From: an uncultured Methanobrevibacter sp.
Lineage (GTDB): Archaea; Methanobacteriota; Methanobacteria; Methanobacteriales; Methanobacteriaceae
Length of the DNA: 64,000 bases
NCBI GenBank assembly: GCA_900320515.1
Contig: ONSJ01000008.1
Span: forward strand, 1 to 64,000
Direction of reading: 5' to 3'
The notes beneath the pieces were generated by a model. It had not been told where the DNA came from. It worked only from the letters and a program-made list of their open reading frames with translations, and did no database searches. Positions 8,214 through 17,819 of this stretch are shown piece by piece. Every line of letters begins with the position of its first letter. The first letter of the stretch is position 1. A program made the translations under genes and the position numbers.

Positions 8214-9524
8214 TTAGTTCAAAATTTCTTTCATGTGTTCAACACGTTTGTTTACAAGGTCCGCTGTACCGACATCCCTTCTGTGGTAAACATTACCTTT
8301 AACAAACTCGCATGCCTTTTCAGCTATCTTTTCAGCCTCTTCGATAGATTCGCCGCTGGCCACAATACCCAATGCCCTTGAACCTGACAGGTGAATTCCG
8401 TCATCTTCCTCGGACACTGCCGCATAAAATACCTTAGCGCCCATATCTTCAATGGCCTCTTCATCCACTTCAATCAGTTCTCCGGCATATTTTGTTTCAG
8501 GATATCCGTCAGGCACGATGTATTTGCACACGCTGGCCTTGTCTTCGAATTCGACCTCATTGAGATTGCCGTCAACAATGGCCTGACAGACGTCTGCCAA
8601 TGGGGTTTTCAAAAGAGGCAATACGTTCATAGCTTCAGGGTCTCCGAATCTTGCATTGTATTCAATCAGTTTAGGTCCGTCAGCGGTAAGCATGAACTGG
8701 CCATAGAGGATACCTTTGTAAGGTTCTGCCTCTTCAGCAATGGCCTTAAGAGTAGCTTTCATTATATCTACAGCCCTATCATAATCATCCTGGCTTAAGA
8801 ACGGCAGCAATCCTCCAACATCGGAATATGATCCCATTCCACCGGTGATTGCACCGACATCGCCTTCAAATGCATGAGGATGGTCCTGAGCTGCAGGCAT
8901 TGGAGCTAAATTTTCACCGTCACAGAATGCCTGGATGGTAAATTCCTCACCAATCAATCTCTCTTCAATAATTACCTGGGCAAATCCGCCCATAACATTG
9001 TCAATAACTTCGCATGAGTATTCTTTTGCCTCTTCATTATCCTTTAAGTGGTCACCGACAATTTTTACTCCCTTACCTCCTGTCAATCCGACAGGTTTCA
9101 CTACAACGTCACGGTCAAACTCATCCAAAAATGCGGATACGTCATCTGAGTTGTCAAAGACTTTGTAGACCAGTGATCCTTCGATTTCGTAGTCTTCAAA
9201 GAGTTTTCTCATAAATGACTTGTCGGTTTCGATTCTTGCGGCACTTTGGGTAGGTCCGACACATTTTATTCCGTTTTTGTTAAGTTCGTCGACGATTCCT
9301 TTTCCAAGCGGAGCTTCAGGGCCGATGAATGCAATGTCAATGTCATTTTCAACCGCATATTCGGCAACCTTTTCGACTTCCCCTTCATCTCCTTGCTTAA
9401 ACTCGGCAATCTTACTCATTCCAGGGTTAACTTTACTCATGTAAACATATAATTCCACATCATCCTTGAGGGCGTCAGCGATAGCATGTTCACGGGCACC
9501 GGTTCCAACAACTAAAACTTTCAT
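8214..9524 (-). CDS. purD: Phosphoribosylamine--glycine ligase
   Basis: PurD joins phosphoribosylamine and glycine with ATP in purine synthesis. The 436-residue ATP-grasp protein starts [19 protein letters not shown], has [15 protein letters not shown], the ATP-grasp segment [18 protein letters not shown] (about residues 138-155) and the metal-binding [18 protein letters not shown] near residue 300. Length is normal. Its stop lies 84 bases upstream of the argF start region, with A-rich sequence between, so separate transcription is likely. Confidence 0.95.
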   Translation of the reverse strand: MKVLVVGTGAREHAIADALKDDVELYVYMSKVNPGMSKIAEFKQGDEGEVEKVAEYAVENDIDIAFIGPEAPLGKGIVDELNKNGIKCVGPTQSAARIETDKSFMRKLFEDYEIEGSLVYKVFDNSDDVSAFLDEFDRDVVVKPVGLTGGKGVKIVGDHLKDNEEAKEYSCEVIDNVMGGFAQVIIEERLIGEEFTIQAFCDGENLAPMPAAQDHPHAFEGDVGAITGGMGSYSDVGGLLPFLSQDDYDRAVDIMKATLKAIAEEAEPYKGILYGQFMLTADGPKLIEYNARFGDPEAMNVLPLLKTPLADVCQAIVDGNLNEVEFEDKASVCKYIVPDGYPETKYAGELIEVDEEAIEDMGAKVFYAAVSEEDDGIHLSGSRALGIVASGESIEEAEKIAEKACEFVKGNVYHRRDVGTADLVNKRVEHMKEILN

Positions 9525-9735
9525 GATAAAATTCTCCTTTATATAAACTATATTCCTAAAAATATTTAAATTATTTCAAAATCGAAAAGATAGATAAAAA
9601 TCAATTGTGCCTCCATCGGATAGAAAGCAAGCACTTGCATTCGATTAACTTTATATAGATTTAAATTCATACCTAAAATCGGATAAAACCCATAATAAAG
9701 TCCTCAATGATATTTATAATTAGTCGGTGATTCAA

Positions 9736-10386
9736 ATGAACAAAAATATAATTATTGCAATATTGATTATTATCATCATCGCAGTTGTCGGTGCTTTTGT
9801 ATTCTCCCAACAACAACACGCCCCAGATGGTAAAATCAACACTCAAATCAATTTTTTAAGCCAAACAACATTAAAAAATGGAGACCAGGTACAATTCGAA
9901 CTTAAAGATGCACAAGGTGCCGTAATCGCAGGTCAAACCGTTACAATTTCATATGATGACGGTTCCGGAAACGTCCAGAATTATACAGTCAATACAGACC
10001 AAAACGGTAAAGGATACCTCACTATAAGTGGTGAAGATGCAGGAAAATACACTGTAACAGTCAGCTTTGCCGGAAACAGCAAATACAATGCATGCACTGC
10101 AAAACAAACAATAACTATTGAAGACGGCACATCAGACGCTGAAGAAACAGTTTCACAAAATTCAACTGCAAACACCGTAATGTACAACAACAACAGCGGC
10201 AGTTCCTCAAGTTCAGGCAACAGTTCAGGATCATCATCCCAGTCATATTACGATGCTAACCTGAACGTATACTATGATTCAAACGGTAAGGTTATTGGCG
10301 GTCAGGACCCTGGAGCCAGCATATATGAGCTCAGAGAAAGATACAACAATCCTGACATGATTGACGAAGACGGTAACTTGCAATGA
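9736..10386 (+). CDS. Membrane-anchored surface protein with Ig-like domain
   Basis: A 216-residue exported protein. Residues 1-25 (MNKNIIIAILIIIIIAVVGA) form an uncleaved anchor or signal. Residues about 38-130 look like a bacterial Ig-like fold (FELKDAQGAVIAGQTVTISY, GKYTVTVSFAGNSKYN), as in Methanobrevibacter adhesin-like proteins. A Ser/Gly/Asn-rich linker (about 155-175) and a short acidic tail follow. ATG 9736 is chosen over GTG 9727 because GGTGA at 9726-9730 is the ribosome binding site and overlaps the GTG. A strong hairpin terminator follows. Binding partner unknown. Confidence 0.78.
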   Translation: MNKNIIIAILIIIIIAVVGAFVFSQQQHAPDGKINTQINFLSQTTLKNGDQVQFELKDAQGAVIAGQTVTISYDDGSGNVQNYTVNTDQNGKGYLTISGEDAGKYTVTVSFAGNSKYNACTAKQTITIEDGTSDAEETVSQNSTANTVMYNNNSGSSSSSGNSSGSSSQSYYDANLNVYYDSNGKVIGGQDPGASIYELRERYNNPDMIDEDGNLQ

Positions 10387-10390
10387 ACTT

Positions 10391-10430
10391 AAAATAAGTA
10401 TTTTTCAAATACTTATTTTCCTATTTTTTT
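10391..10430 (+). terminator. Hairpin plus T-run after the Ig-like protein gene
   Basis: A perfect 13-bp inverted repeat (AAAATAAGTATTT at 10391-10403 and AAATACTTATTTT at 10407-10419) with a 3-base loop, followed by CCTATTTTTTT. It starts 5 bases after the stop codon at 10386. Archaea usually terminate on T-runs alone, so the hairpin may instead protect the mRNA 3' end. Confidence 0.65.
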
Positions 10431-10467
10431 AAAATTATTTTGCCACCATTACCTTGAAATACCAAAA

Positions 10468-10503
10468 CTTGCATATACAAGAGTATAATTGCATATGCAA
10501 GAG
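10468..10503 (+). promoter_or_regulatory. Tandem dyad operator before the MATE exporter gene
   Basis: Two copies of CTTGCATAT(A/G)CAAGAG begin 20 bases apart: CTTGCATATACAAGAG at 10468-10483 and TTGCATATGCAAGAG at 10489-10503. Each is (nearly) palindromic, TTGCATATGCAA exactly so. They end 8 bases before the start codon at 10512 and overlap the likely promoter and start. Two helical turns between sites suggests cooperative binding of a dimeric regulator, probably controlling drug export. The regulator is not adjacent. Confidence 0.6.
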
Positions 10504-10511
10504 GACATACA

Positions 10512-11900
10512 ATGGAAAAGAATGAAAACATTGAAATGATAACGGGAGATCCAAAAAAGGCCATCAACAAATTATCACTGCCCATTATAGCAAGCATGTT
10601 TCTGATATTTGCAAACAACATCATTGACAGCATTTGGGTGGCCGGACTTGGTGCAGAACCCTTGGCCGCACTTGGATATACCACACCATTATTCCTGATA
10701 ATGGTCGGGTTTGGAAACGGCCTTGGAGCCGGTGGAAATTCAGTAATTTCAAGATACATCGGAGCCGAAGACAAGCATTCGGCAAACAACGCCGCAATAC
10801 ACAATCTGATTTTAAGTGCGGTAGCGTCAATTATCATTACAATACTTTTCACGGTCTTTCTCAAGCCACTGCTCATTATGATGGGAGCAACATCCGTAAT
10901 AGACTATGCAATGGAATATGGACTGATCATATTTGCCTGGACATTTGGCCTTCTGATGCCGCCAATTGTCGGAGGAGCATTCAGGGCGGAAGGAGACATA
11001 AAAAGGGCAACAATACCAATAGCTATAGCCGCAATAATAAACATGATTCTAGACCCGATTTTCATCTACACATTCAATATGGGAATCGCAGGAGCAGCAT
11101 GGGCAACAGCTCTGGGACCATTCATAAGCCTGCTTGTGATGTTTTACTGGATATTTGTTAAAAAGGACACCTACCTCTCATACAACAGAAAAGACTTCCA
11201 CAATGACCTTAAAATGTACAAGGACATACTGGTGGTTGGAATTCCGGCTAGCCTTGAGCAGCTGGTGCTTTCAGTTTTGACAATCTTTGTTAACTACATG
11301 CTGACAATAGTGTCCGGACCTATGGCAGTAGCGGTTTATACGGCAGGCTGGAGAATAGTCAACATAGGAATGCTTCCGGCAATAGGAGTTGGAACGGCGG
11401 CAATATCAGTGGCCGGAGTGGCATTCGGGTCCAGGAAATATGAAAACCTGAGAGTGACCGCAAGATATGCCGTTAAAGTGGCACTGATAGCTTCGATAAT
11501 AGTGTGCATCATCCTATATGTATTTGCAAATCAAATTGCATTCATTTTCTCATATTCTGAAAGCAGTGCCGATTTGGCGCCTTCAATAGCTAGTTTCCTG
11601 CAGATAATGTGCATGTTTATCCTGTATGTTCCCTTCGGGGCAAGTGCAGGTAATGTGTTTCAGGGAGTCGGCAAAGGGACCATATCATTTGTTCTGACAA
11701 CATTCAGGGAATTCATATTGGTGCTGATATTCGCATATCTTTTGGGATTCGTCTTCAATATGGGAGAAACCGGAATCTATTACGGAATGCTTTTAGGAGG
11801 AGGAATAGGGTCACTGATATGTTATGCATGCATCGAACTGTACATCAACAGGCTAATTAGGAGTCGGGACCAACAAAATGAGGCAAAAAGCTCAATTTAA
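10512..11900 (+). CDS. MATE family multidrug exporter
   Basis: A 462-residue cation-coupled efflux protein with 12 hydrophobic segments. Characteristic features include KLSLPIIASMFLIF-like helix 1, the GLGAEPLAALGYTTPLF stretch, GNGLGAGGNSVISRYIGA, and a repeat of this pattern in the second half (VGIPASLEQLVLS, GVGTAAISVAGVAFGS). Length is typical (440-470). It is followed 26 bases later by a nitroreductase, probably in one transcript, and is preceded by a tandem dyad operator, so it is likely an inducible detoxification unit. Substrates cannot be read from sequence. Confidence 0.92.
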   Translation: MEKNENIEMITGDPKKAINKLSLPIIASMFLIFANNIIDSIWVAGLGAEPLAALGYTTPLFLIMVGFGNGLGAGGNSVISRYIGAEDKHSANNAAIHNLILSAVASIIITILFTVFLKPLLIMMGATSVIDYAMEYGLIIFAWTFGLLMPPIVGGAFRAEGDIKRATIPIAIAAIINMILDPIFIYTFNMGIAGAAWATALGPFISLLVMFYWIFVKKDTYLSYNRKDFHNDLKMYKDILVVGIPASLEQLVLSVLTIFVNYMLTIVSGPMAVAVYTAGWRIVNIGMLPAIGVGTAAISVAGVAFGSRKYENLRVTARYAVKVALIASIIVCIILYVFANQIAFIFSYSESSADLAPSIASFLQIMCMFILYVPFGASAGNVFQGVGKGTISFVLTTFREFILVLIFAYLLGFVFNMGETGIYYGMLLGGGIGSLICYACIELYINRLIRSRDQQNEAKSSI

Positions 11901-11926
11901 TTATTAAAAAATAGTGAGGAGTTAAT

Positions 11927-12460
11927 ATGAACGAAACTATCGAAAACCTAAAGACAAGAAGAAGCATCAGAAAATTCAAGGACGAACAGATCTCCGACGA
12001 AGAGCTGAAGACCATTCTTGAAGCGGGAACATACGCCCCAACCGCAAGGGGCCTGCAGTCACCGAAAATTGTTGTAATACAAAACCCCGAGACCATCAAG
12101 GAACTGTCAGCATGGAACAGAAGCTTCTTTCCAGTGGATGTTCCGGATGACATGGACCCCTTCTATGGTGCAAAGACATTGCTGATTGTTTTGGCTGACG
12201 GTGAAATTCCAACATGGAGAGAGGACGGTTCAAGCGTATTGACAGTGCTTGTAAACGCTGCACATGCAGTAGGTGTCGGATCATGCTGGATTCATAGGGC
12301 CTATGATGAATTTCAAAGCGAAAAAGGAAAAGAGCTTTTAAAAGAATGGGGAATTCCTGAAACCTATGAGGGAATAGGCCATGTAGTGTTAGGATATCCT
12401 GACATGGAAGCGCCTGAGCCTTTGCCTAGAAAAGAGGATTACATTCTCTATGTGGATTGA
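11927..12460 (+). CDS. Nitroreductase family flavoprotein
   Basis: A 177-residue FMN oxidoreductase. The family N-terminus is clear: IENLKTRRSIRKFKDEQISD with the FMN phosphate-binding Arg residues, then APTARGLQSPKIVVIQN, and near the C-terminus GVGSCWIHRAYDEF and GIGHVVLGYPD. It follows the MATE gene with an AGGAG ribosome binding site and probably shares its transcript and operator. It may reduce nitro-compounds or quinones or act in flavin chemistry. A T-run at 12469-12476 just after the stop is a likely terminator. Confidence 0.9.
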   Translation: MNETIENLKTRRSIRKFKDEQISDEELKTILEAGTYAPTARGLQSPKIVVIQNPETIKELSAWNRSFFPVDVPDDMDPFYGAKTLLIVLADGEIPTWREDGSSVLTVLVNAAHAVGVGSCWIHRAYDEFQSEKGKELLKEWGIPETYEGIGHVVLGYPDMEAPEPLPRKEDYILYVD

Positions 12461-12646
12461 ATCTTCGCTTTTTTTTCCTTTTTTGGAATTAATGTAATGT
12501 TTTTTGAAATTGTAGCTTTTCAATAAGTCGCTACAGTCATCCTCAAACAAGTCACTGTAATATTCATTGAATGTTTTTGTGGGTAATGTTTGGTTAGTCT
12601 CTTTGAGAATTCTTTGCCAAACTAATTCTATTTCCTTTTTAGACAT
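12389..12646 (-). CDS. Small third gene of the Xre-ImmA/PIN cassette (85 aa, odd 3' end)
   Basis: An 85-residue frame starting MSKKEIELVWQRILKETNQT, 5 bases after the PIN gene stop, so probably cotranscribed. The N-terminal 55 residues look like a normal soluble helical protein. The last 24 codons lie antisense to the nitroreductase 3' end, after runs of six and eight A in the coding strand. A one-base shift in these runs would end the frame at a TAG just outside the nitroreductase gene, so the true product may be shorter (about 65-70 residues). No family is recognised. Confidence 0.5.
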   Translation of the reverse strand: MSKKEIELVWQRILKETNQTLPTKTFNEYYSDLFEDDCSDLLKSYNFKKHYINSKKGKKSEDSIHIENVILFSRQRLRRFHVRIS

Positions 12647-12651
12647 TAAAT

Positions 12652-13080
12652 TTAATTCAAAGCAAAAGACATAATCATAGAAAATGTTAAAATTGGTATT
12701 TCTTCCAATCTAGTTAAATCATCGATATCTGATAGATTATTACTAGCTACAATACCAAAATGTTTAATGGCTAGGGCTATAGTAGCAGCTTCACCAAATC
12801 CTATAGGTTGGTCATTTGTCCAGTAACCTTCAATCATGCATGTATAGTCATAATATTCCGGAGTTGCAAATTCGATTTTTTCAATTTCAACAAATCCCTC
12901 ACCAATTAATACTTTTAAGTTATCCTTAACATTTTGAGGAGAATTCTTTCTATTCAATTCCACATAGACTATTTCCGGAACTATAACCTTAGAAAACAAT
13001 TTTTTTAGAATTTTCTGCCCATCTATTTCTAAAAAACATATTAATACATCTGAATCATAGAAAATAGGTTTGTTGGACAT
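12652..13080 (-). CDS. PIN-domain putative ribonuclease toxin
   Basis: A 142-residue PIN protein. The acidic metal-binding residues are visible: D9 in IFYDSDVLICFL, E41 in EIVYVELNRK, E97 in GFGEAATIALA, and Asp residues in ASNNLSDIDDL (118-120). PIN proteins are Mg2+-dependent RNases, often toxins. It lies 14 bases after an Xre-ImmA gene, a recognised antitoxin/regulator type, and 5 bases before a small third gene. The layout suggests a toxin-antitoxin or phage-defence cassette; activity is inferred. Confidence 0.8.
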   Translation of the reverse strand: MSNKPIFYDSDVLICFLEIDGQKILKKLFSKVIVPEIVYVELNRKNSPQNVKDNLKVLIGEGFVEIEKIEFATPEYYDYTCMIEGYWTNDQPIGFGEAATIALAIKHFGIVASNNLSDIDDLTRLEEIPILTFSMIMSFALN

Positions 13081-13094
13081 AAGTCACCTCACCA

Positions 13095-14114
13095 TTAATA
13101 TGCAATTTCATCCCTGAAAAGATCAAGTAGAATATCTTTTCTTCTGCCTTTAGAAATTAATTTATTTTCATATGCGTTATTTGAAAGGGGAATCATGTGT
13201 CCTACAGAAAGATACTCCCTATCTTTAGGAGGACAATACAATGAAGTATCATAACCTAAATTTGCAGCTTGTTTAATAATATCAAATGAAAATTCGGCAA
13301 ATTGAGACCCATCAATTAATTCATCGCGATACAACCTGCGAATGAAATCAGTATGGCTAAGGCCAAAATATTGTTCACATTTAACAACATCCTCAATTGT
13401 CCAGCATTCAATGTTATTAGATTCTATGAAATCATTTAAAGCAAGCTCGCCCATTAAAAAATTAGATGCAAACTCATCGGCTTTTCTTTCAACATCTTCA
13501 TTAAAACCCTCTGAACAAATGAAAAAATTTTCATCATCATCCAATAAATGATATAATTCATGGGCCAATGTAAAATTTTGACGCCCTTTAGAGTGAATTG
13601 AATTAACTAAAATTATTGAATCGATATTATTCTTAAAACAACAACCACTAACACTGCTTTTCATTGGAAAAAAAGAGATTGTCAAATTTGGGATTTTCTG
13701 TTGAATTAAAGTTAAGACATTAATCGGGCAATATTCATCAATACCCCACTGTCGTTTTAAATTAATAGTCAATTTAGGTCTATTAATTTTATAATTTTTA
13801 GCTTCCTTTCTCCTTAAAACACTTAAATGATATGAAAGTTGATTGATTTTAGCAATCACAGACAAATCCACATCTCGACCGGATTTAAAAGAAATTTTAG
13901 GTTTATGATATTCATCCGTTTTTCCCAACAGATAATTTGGAGTACAATTATACAAGTAACAAATTTTATCCAATACTACTAAATTTAATTTTCTCTTATC
14001 ATTTTCTATTTTTGAAAGGTTGCTTTGGTCTATTTCAAGATACTCCGCAATTTGTCTCTGTGAATATCCATTTTCCTCTCTTAATTTTTTTAATTTAGCT
14101 CCAATAGTTGTCAT
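13095..14114 (-). CDS. Xre-type HTH regulator fused to ImmA/IrrE metallopeptidase
   Basis: A 339-residue two-domain protein. Residues 8-60 form a Cro/C1 helix-turn-helix (GYSQRQIAEYLEIDQSNLSK). Residues about 125-240 form an ImmA/IrrE (COG2856) peptidase with HELYH at 185-189 and the third-ligand region RKADEFASNFLMGE. In ICEBs1 and Deinococcus, relatives cut a repressor after DNA damage. Here HTH and peptidase are fused and precede a PIN RNase, so it likely represses the cassette and may relieve repression by cleavage. The gene is noticeably AT-rich, in keeping with transfer. Confidence 0.85.
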   Translation of the reverse strand: MTTIGAKLKKLREENGYSQRQIAEYLEIDQSNLSKIENDKRKLNLVVLDKICYLYNCTPNYLLGKTDEYHKPKISFKSGRDVDLSVIAKINQLSYHLSVLRRKEAKNYKINRPKLTINLKRQWGIDEYCPINVLTLIQQKIPNLTISFFPMKSSVSGCCFKNNIDSIILVNSIHSKGRQNFTLAHELYHLLDDDENFFICSEGFNEDVERKADEFASNFLMGELALNDFIESNNIECWTIEDVVKCEQYFGLSHTDFIRRLYRDELIDGSQFAEFSFDIIKQAANLGYDTSLYCPPKDREYLSVGHMIPLSNNAYENKLISKGRRKDILLDLFRDEIAY

Positions 14115-14384
14115 GAATAATCACCTTTTCAATTGTATATATTTTTTGTCATCAATATATTTAAAATTTTCTTAATTTTTAAGGTCAATTTAAGAAAATA
14201 TTAAAATAAATAATAATAAACTACCTTATTGATTAAAATAGAAAAATTAATTTTAGAGATTAAAAAAAAACTAATTTTTAAATGTTTTGAACTTAAAATA
14301 TCAAAAAACCGAATGAAACAAATAAAAATAACTAAAAAAGACCAATATTACAAAAAAGAAATTAAAGATGAGTCAACAACTCAT
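14115..14384. other. AT-rich spacer between argS and the cassette
   Basis: Apart from the cassette promoter (14130-14170), the 270 bases hold only very AT-rich sequence with A- and T-runs. No gene or structured RNA was seen. Confidence 0.5.
14130..14170 (-). promoter_or_regulatory. Promoter region of the Xre-ImmA cassette
   Basis: Read on the minus strand, TTTAAATATATTGATG (about 14153-14167) is a good TATA box 40-50 bases before the ATG at 14114, and a second TATA-like AAATATATACAATT lies at 14133-14146. AGGTGAT just before the start is the ribosome binding site. The Xre domain probably binds here, but no clear dyad was seen. Confidence 0.4.
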
Positions 14385-16085
14385 CTACATTTTTTCAGGT
14401 GCTGAAACACCCAAAATATCTAAAGCGTTTTTAATGGTTGTCTTGGCCCTGTCAACCAAAATCAGCCTGGTGTCTTCAACATCAGAACCAATTACCTGTT
14501 CTGACTTGTAGAACTTGTTGAATGATCCTGCCAAATCATGACAGTACTGTGTGATATTGTGAACTCTCTTTTTGTTTGCACAGTCTTCAACAACCTGCGG
14601 GAACTTGGCGATTTGCCTAATCAAATCCTGTTCCGCATCATCAGGAGTCCAGTCATCATCGACTTTCAAGGAACTGACATCCTTGCCTGATCTTGCAAGC
14701 AGCTTGCATGCCCTTGCATGAGCGTATTGGATTGAAGCGCAACCCCTTTCAAAGCTTAATGCCTGATCCCATTTGAAAATCAAGTGTTTTTCAGGGGACA
14801 ACCTGGCAATGAAGAATCTTATGGCTCCAACACCAATCTCCTCGGCCATCGGTGCAATTTCCTCATCGGTCAAGTCAGGGTTTCTTGATTTAATCTCATC
14901 GGTTGCCCTTGATACTGCCTCATCAATGAGTTCATCAACGGATACGAATTTGCCCCTACGGGTTGACATTGAACCTTCAGGAAGTGAGATGAATTCATAA
15001 AAGATCACTTCAGGAGGAGCTTGCCTGAATATTTCCTCGAATATTATTCTGATTTGTTCAGCCGCCAGCTTGTGGTCTGAACCTAAAATGTCAAGCACAG
15101 TATCTCCCAGGGTGGCCTTGTATTTGTGGTAAGCCAAATCCCTTGTGGAATACAGTGAAGTGCCGTTGGAACGTCTCAAGACAAATTCCTTTTCTATGTT
15201 GAAGTCAGTCAGGTCAATGTAGAGGACATCATCCTCACGAGTGAAACCTTCCCTTTGAATATAGTGGACAAGCTCATCGACTTCACCGCTTCTTACAAAC
15301 TGTCCTTCCCATACAAAATCATCATGATTTATATTCATTCTTTGAAGTGATTCCTTCATTCCAGAGATACAAGTTGAAACTACTTGCTCGAATATTGCAT
15401 TTAATTCATCGTCGGAACCTTCTTCATATTTTTGAATCAGTTCATCTACCTTGATTGCCAAATTTTCATCTTCTTCGACAGCCTTGTTGGCATCAAAGTA
15501 TAGCTTTCCGACTTTGTGGTCAACTTTTTCTCCTTCATAGTCTTCAATCTTTAATCCGAGCTCAGTTATGCCGCAAACGATGATTGCAATCTGTCTTCCC
15601 ATATCATTCACATAGTATTGGGTTGTTACATCCCTTCCGGCTAATCTTAAAAGTCTTGAAAGGGAATCTCCGAAAATGGAGTTTCTGATATGGCCAATGT
15701 GCAATGGGCCATTCGGATTAGCTGAAGTATGTTCCAAAACGATTTTTTCGCCGGTAGCCGGAAGCTGACCATAACTGTCATCCACCTTCTCCAGCAACAT
15801 TTTTGAAAACACTTCATAATCTATGAAGAAATTTACATAAGGTCCGAAGTTCTGAACCTTAGAGAATATTTCAGGAACTTCAATCTTTTCAACCAATCCT
15901 GCAGCTACTTCAGGAGGTGAAGTTCTCAACTTCTTAGTAAGCGCAAATGCAATGGTACTTGCAAGGTCCCCCAATTTCGGATTAGGAGGAAACTCCAACT
16001 TAAAATTCCTGTCAATCTCTACATCATATTGATCCAATGCCTTGTTGATGGCATCAATAGCTTGTTTTTCAATTTCAAAATACAT
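14385..16085 (-). CDS. argS: Arginyl-tRNA synthetase
   Basis: A 566-residue class I synthetase charging tRNA-Arg. The HIGH motif is in SANPNGPLHIGHIRNSIFGD (about residues 113-132), and the KMSK-equivalent loop is degenerate, GSMSTRRGKFVSVDEL, as usual in ArgRS. The C-terminal all-helical anticodon domain (RACKLLAR, FNKFYKSEQVIG) is present. It is the last gene of a minus-strand run cbiC-hemL-sec11-argS with spacers of 9, 5 and 19 bases, so cotranscription is likely. Length is normal. Confidence 0.95.
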   Translation of the reverse strand: MYFEIEKQAIDAINKALDQYDVEIDRNFKLEFPPNPKLGDLASTIAFALTKKLRTSPPEVAAGLVEKIEVPEIFSKVQNFGPYVNFFIDYEVFSKMLLEKVDDSYGQLPATGEKIVLEHTSANPNGPLHIGHIRNSIFGDSLSRLLRLAGRDVTTQYYVNDMGRQIAIIVCGITELGLKIEDYEGEKVDHKVGKLYFDANKAVEEDENLAIKVDELIQKYEEGSDDELNAIFEQVVSTCISGMKESLQRMNINHDDFVWEGQFVRSGEVDELVHYIQREGFTREDDVLYIDLTDFNIEKEFVLRRSNGTSLYSTRDLAYHKYKATLGDTVLDILGSDHKLAAEQIRIIFEEIFRQAPPEVIFYEFISLPEGSMSTRRGKFVSVDELIDEAVSRATDEIKSRNPDLTDEEIAPMAEEIGVGAIRFFIARLSPEKHLIFKWDQALSFERGCASIQYAHARACKLLARSGKDVSSLKVDDDWTPDDAEQDLIRQIAKFPQVVEDCANKKRVHNITQYCHDLAGSFNKFYKSEQVIGSDVEDTRLILVDRAKTTIKNALDILGVSAPEKM

Positions 16086-16104
16086 TAACTCACCTAAATA
16101 ACAA

Positions 16105-16530
16105 TCATAAACCTCTTAACCAGAGGGAAAGATATCCAATTTTTGGAATAACGGCCAGATTATCCCCAAGTGTAACGACCTTTTCCTGAATTTGACTTGG
16201 TTTGACATAATAAGGGTCGGGCCGGTCATTATTGTCCCCCTTGATGACATACATCGTACTTCCGTTGATATCCGTAATATTAATAATTCTATGAATCACC
16301 GGCTGGTCATACCATGCGGCATTATAAACAACAACATCACCAACTTCAACGCTGTTAGGGTCAAATTCATGGATGCCGAAGAAATTTGCCTTTTCGACAA
16401 CTACAATATCTCCCCTGTAGAATGCAGGTTCCATACTTCCTGAAACAACAACATTCAGGTGTTGGGCGGCAATTAAAACAATTATAAGAATTATTGCATA
16501 TGATAGAATTTCTTTATAATCAATTTCCAT
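16105..16530 (-). CDS. Signal peptidase I, archaeal Sec11 type
   Basis: A 141-residue membrane peptidase that removes signal peptides. A single N-terminal transmembrane segment (about residues 9-24) precedes the catalytic serine in VVSGSMEPAFYRGDIVVVEK. The second catalytic residue is a His (PVIHRIINI) rather than the bacterial Lys, and Asp residues follow (KGDNNDRPD), which marks the ER/archaeal class. A short C-terminal hydrophobic stretch ends it. It is tightly spaced between hemL and argS. Confidence 0.92.
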   Translation of the reverse strand: MEIDYKEILSYAIILIIVLIAAQHLNVVVSGSMEPAFYRGDIVVVEKANFFGIHEFDPNSVEVGDVVVYNAAWYDQPVIHRIINITDINGSTMYVIKGDNNDRPDPYYVKPSQIQEKVVTLGDNLAVIPKIGYLSLWLRGL

Positions 16531-16535
16531 TTAAA

Positions 16536-17810
16536 TTACCTTCTTCTTTTTTTAAATGCAGCTTCCAGAGCCAATTCAATGGCATCGGAAGTCTTCTGTA
16601 AATCTTCCATACTATGGGCGTTTGAAATGAAATTACATTCAAACTGTGAAGGCGGTATGAAAACACCTTCCTTCAATAAAGTTTTAAAGTATCTGAGGAA
16701 TTTCTTCCTGTCAGATTCCTGTGCATCGGCATAATTGTTAACCGGAACAGGATTGAAATAAATCTGAAACATTGAAGCAAGTCCGACCGGCTGGATGTTA
16801 TATCCTTGCTCATCAATGATGGATGCGATATTTCCTCTAAGGAAGTTTCCTTTTCTTTCAAGCTCCTTATAGAACGCATCATCCAATTGTGCCATGGTGG
16901 AAAGTCCCGCCTGGACAGAAACAGGGTTTCCTGAAAATGTTCCTGCCTGATAGACCGGACCCTGTGGCGCAATCAATTCCATTATCTCTTTCTTACCGCA
17001 GAATGCTCCCATCGGAAGGCCTCCACCGACAATCTTACCTAATGTGGTCAGGTCGGGAGTGACGCCATAATATTGCTGTGCCCCGCCACGGGATGCTCTA
17101 AAACCGGTGATTACTTCGTCAAATATTAAAATGATATTATTTTCTTCAGTTATTTTTCTGATAAACTCTAAAAACCCAGGTTTAGGTTCAATACAACCGA
17201 CATTGCCCATGACAACTTCCATAATAATACAGGCAATGTTTTCCCCTTCTTTTTCGATTAGCTCAGTCAAAGCTTCCTCATCATTGAACGGGACGGATAA
17301 AGTGTTTTTGGTGGTGTCTTCAGGTATGCCCGGGGAGTCAGGCAATGTTGCGGCTCCGGAACCGCCTTTAACCAACACATAATCATGTGCCCCATGATAT
17401 GCGCCTTCAAATTTGACTATCTTGTCCCTGCCGGTAAAGCCTCTTGCAAGCCTGATTGCACTCATTGTGGCTTCTGTACCACTGTTACAGAACCTTACCA
17501 TTTCGGCGCAAGGAATTCTCTCAATAACCTCTTTTGCCAATTTGATTTCGTTTTCTGTTGGTGTGCCGTAAGCGGTACCAATGGTCAATTGGTTGGAAAC
17601 TTCCCTTACGACTTTAGGATTTGCATGGCCCAATATCAAAGGTCCATAAGCCAGACAATAGTCAATGTATGTCTGACCATCCTCATCTGTAAGTTTAGAT
17701 CCTCCAGCGCTTTTAACAAAAAACGGATAAGGTTTGAAAGCTCTGACCGGAGAGTTTACCCCTCCAGGGAAATATTTTTTTGATTCATTGAACAATTCTT
17801 CTGAATACAT
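16536..17810 (-). CDS. hemL: Glutamate-1-semialdehyde 2,1-aminomutase
   Basis: HemL makes 5-aminolevulinate, the precursor of sirohaem, cobamides and coenzyme F430. The 424-residue PLP enzyme shows [20 protein letters not shown] at the N-terminus, [21 protein letters not shown], the Asp motif [12 protein letters not shown], and the PLP lysine in [16 protein letters not shown]. Length is typical. It follows cbiC with a 9-base gap, linking tetrapyrrole entry with corrin synthesis. Confidence 0.96.
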   Translation of the reverse strand: MYSEELFNESKKYFPGGVNSPVRAFKPYPFFVKSAGGSKLTDEDGQTYIDYCLAYGPLILGHANPKVVREVSNQLTIGTAYGTPTENEIKLAKEVIERIPCAEMVRFCNSGTEATMSAIRLARGFTGRDKIVKFEGAYHGAHDYVLVKGGSGAATLPDSPGIPEDTTKNTLSVPFNDEEALTELIEKEGENIACIIMEVVMGNVGCIEPKPGFLEFIRKITEENNIILIFDEVITGFRASRGGAQQYYGVTPDLTTLGKIVGGGLPMGAFCGKKEIMELIAPQGPVYQAGTFSGNPVSVQAGLSTMAQLDDAFYKELERKGNFLRGNIASIIDEQGYNIQPVGLASMFQIYFNPVPVNNYADAQESDRKKFLRYFKTLLKEGVFIPPSQFECNFISNAHSMEDLQKTSDAIELALEAAFKKRRR

Positions 17811-17819
17811 TTTATCACA

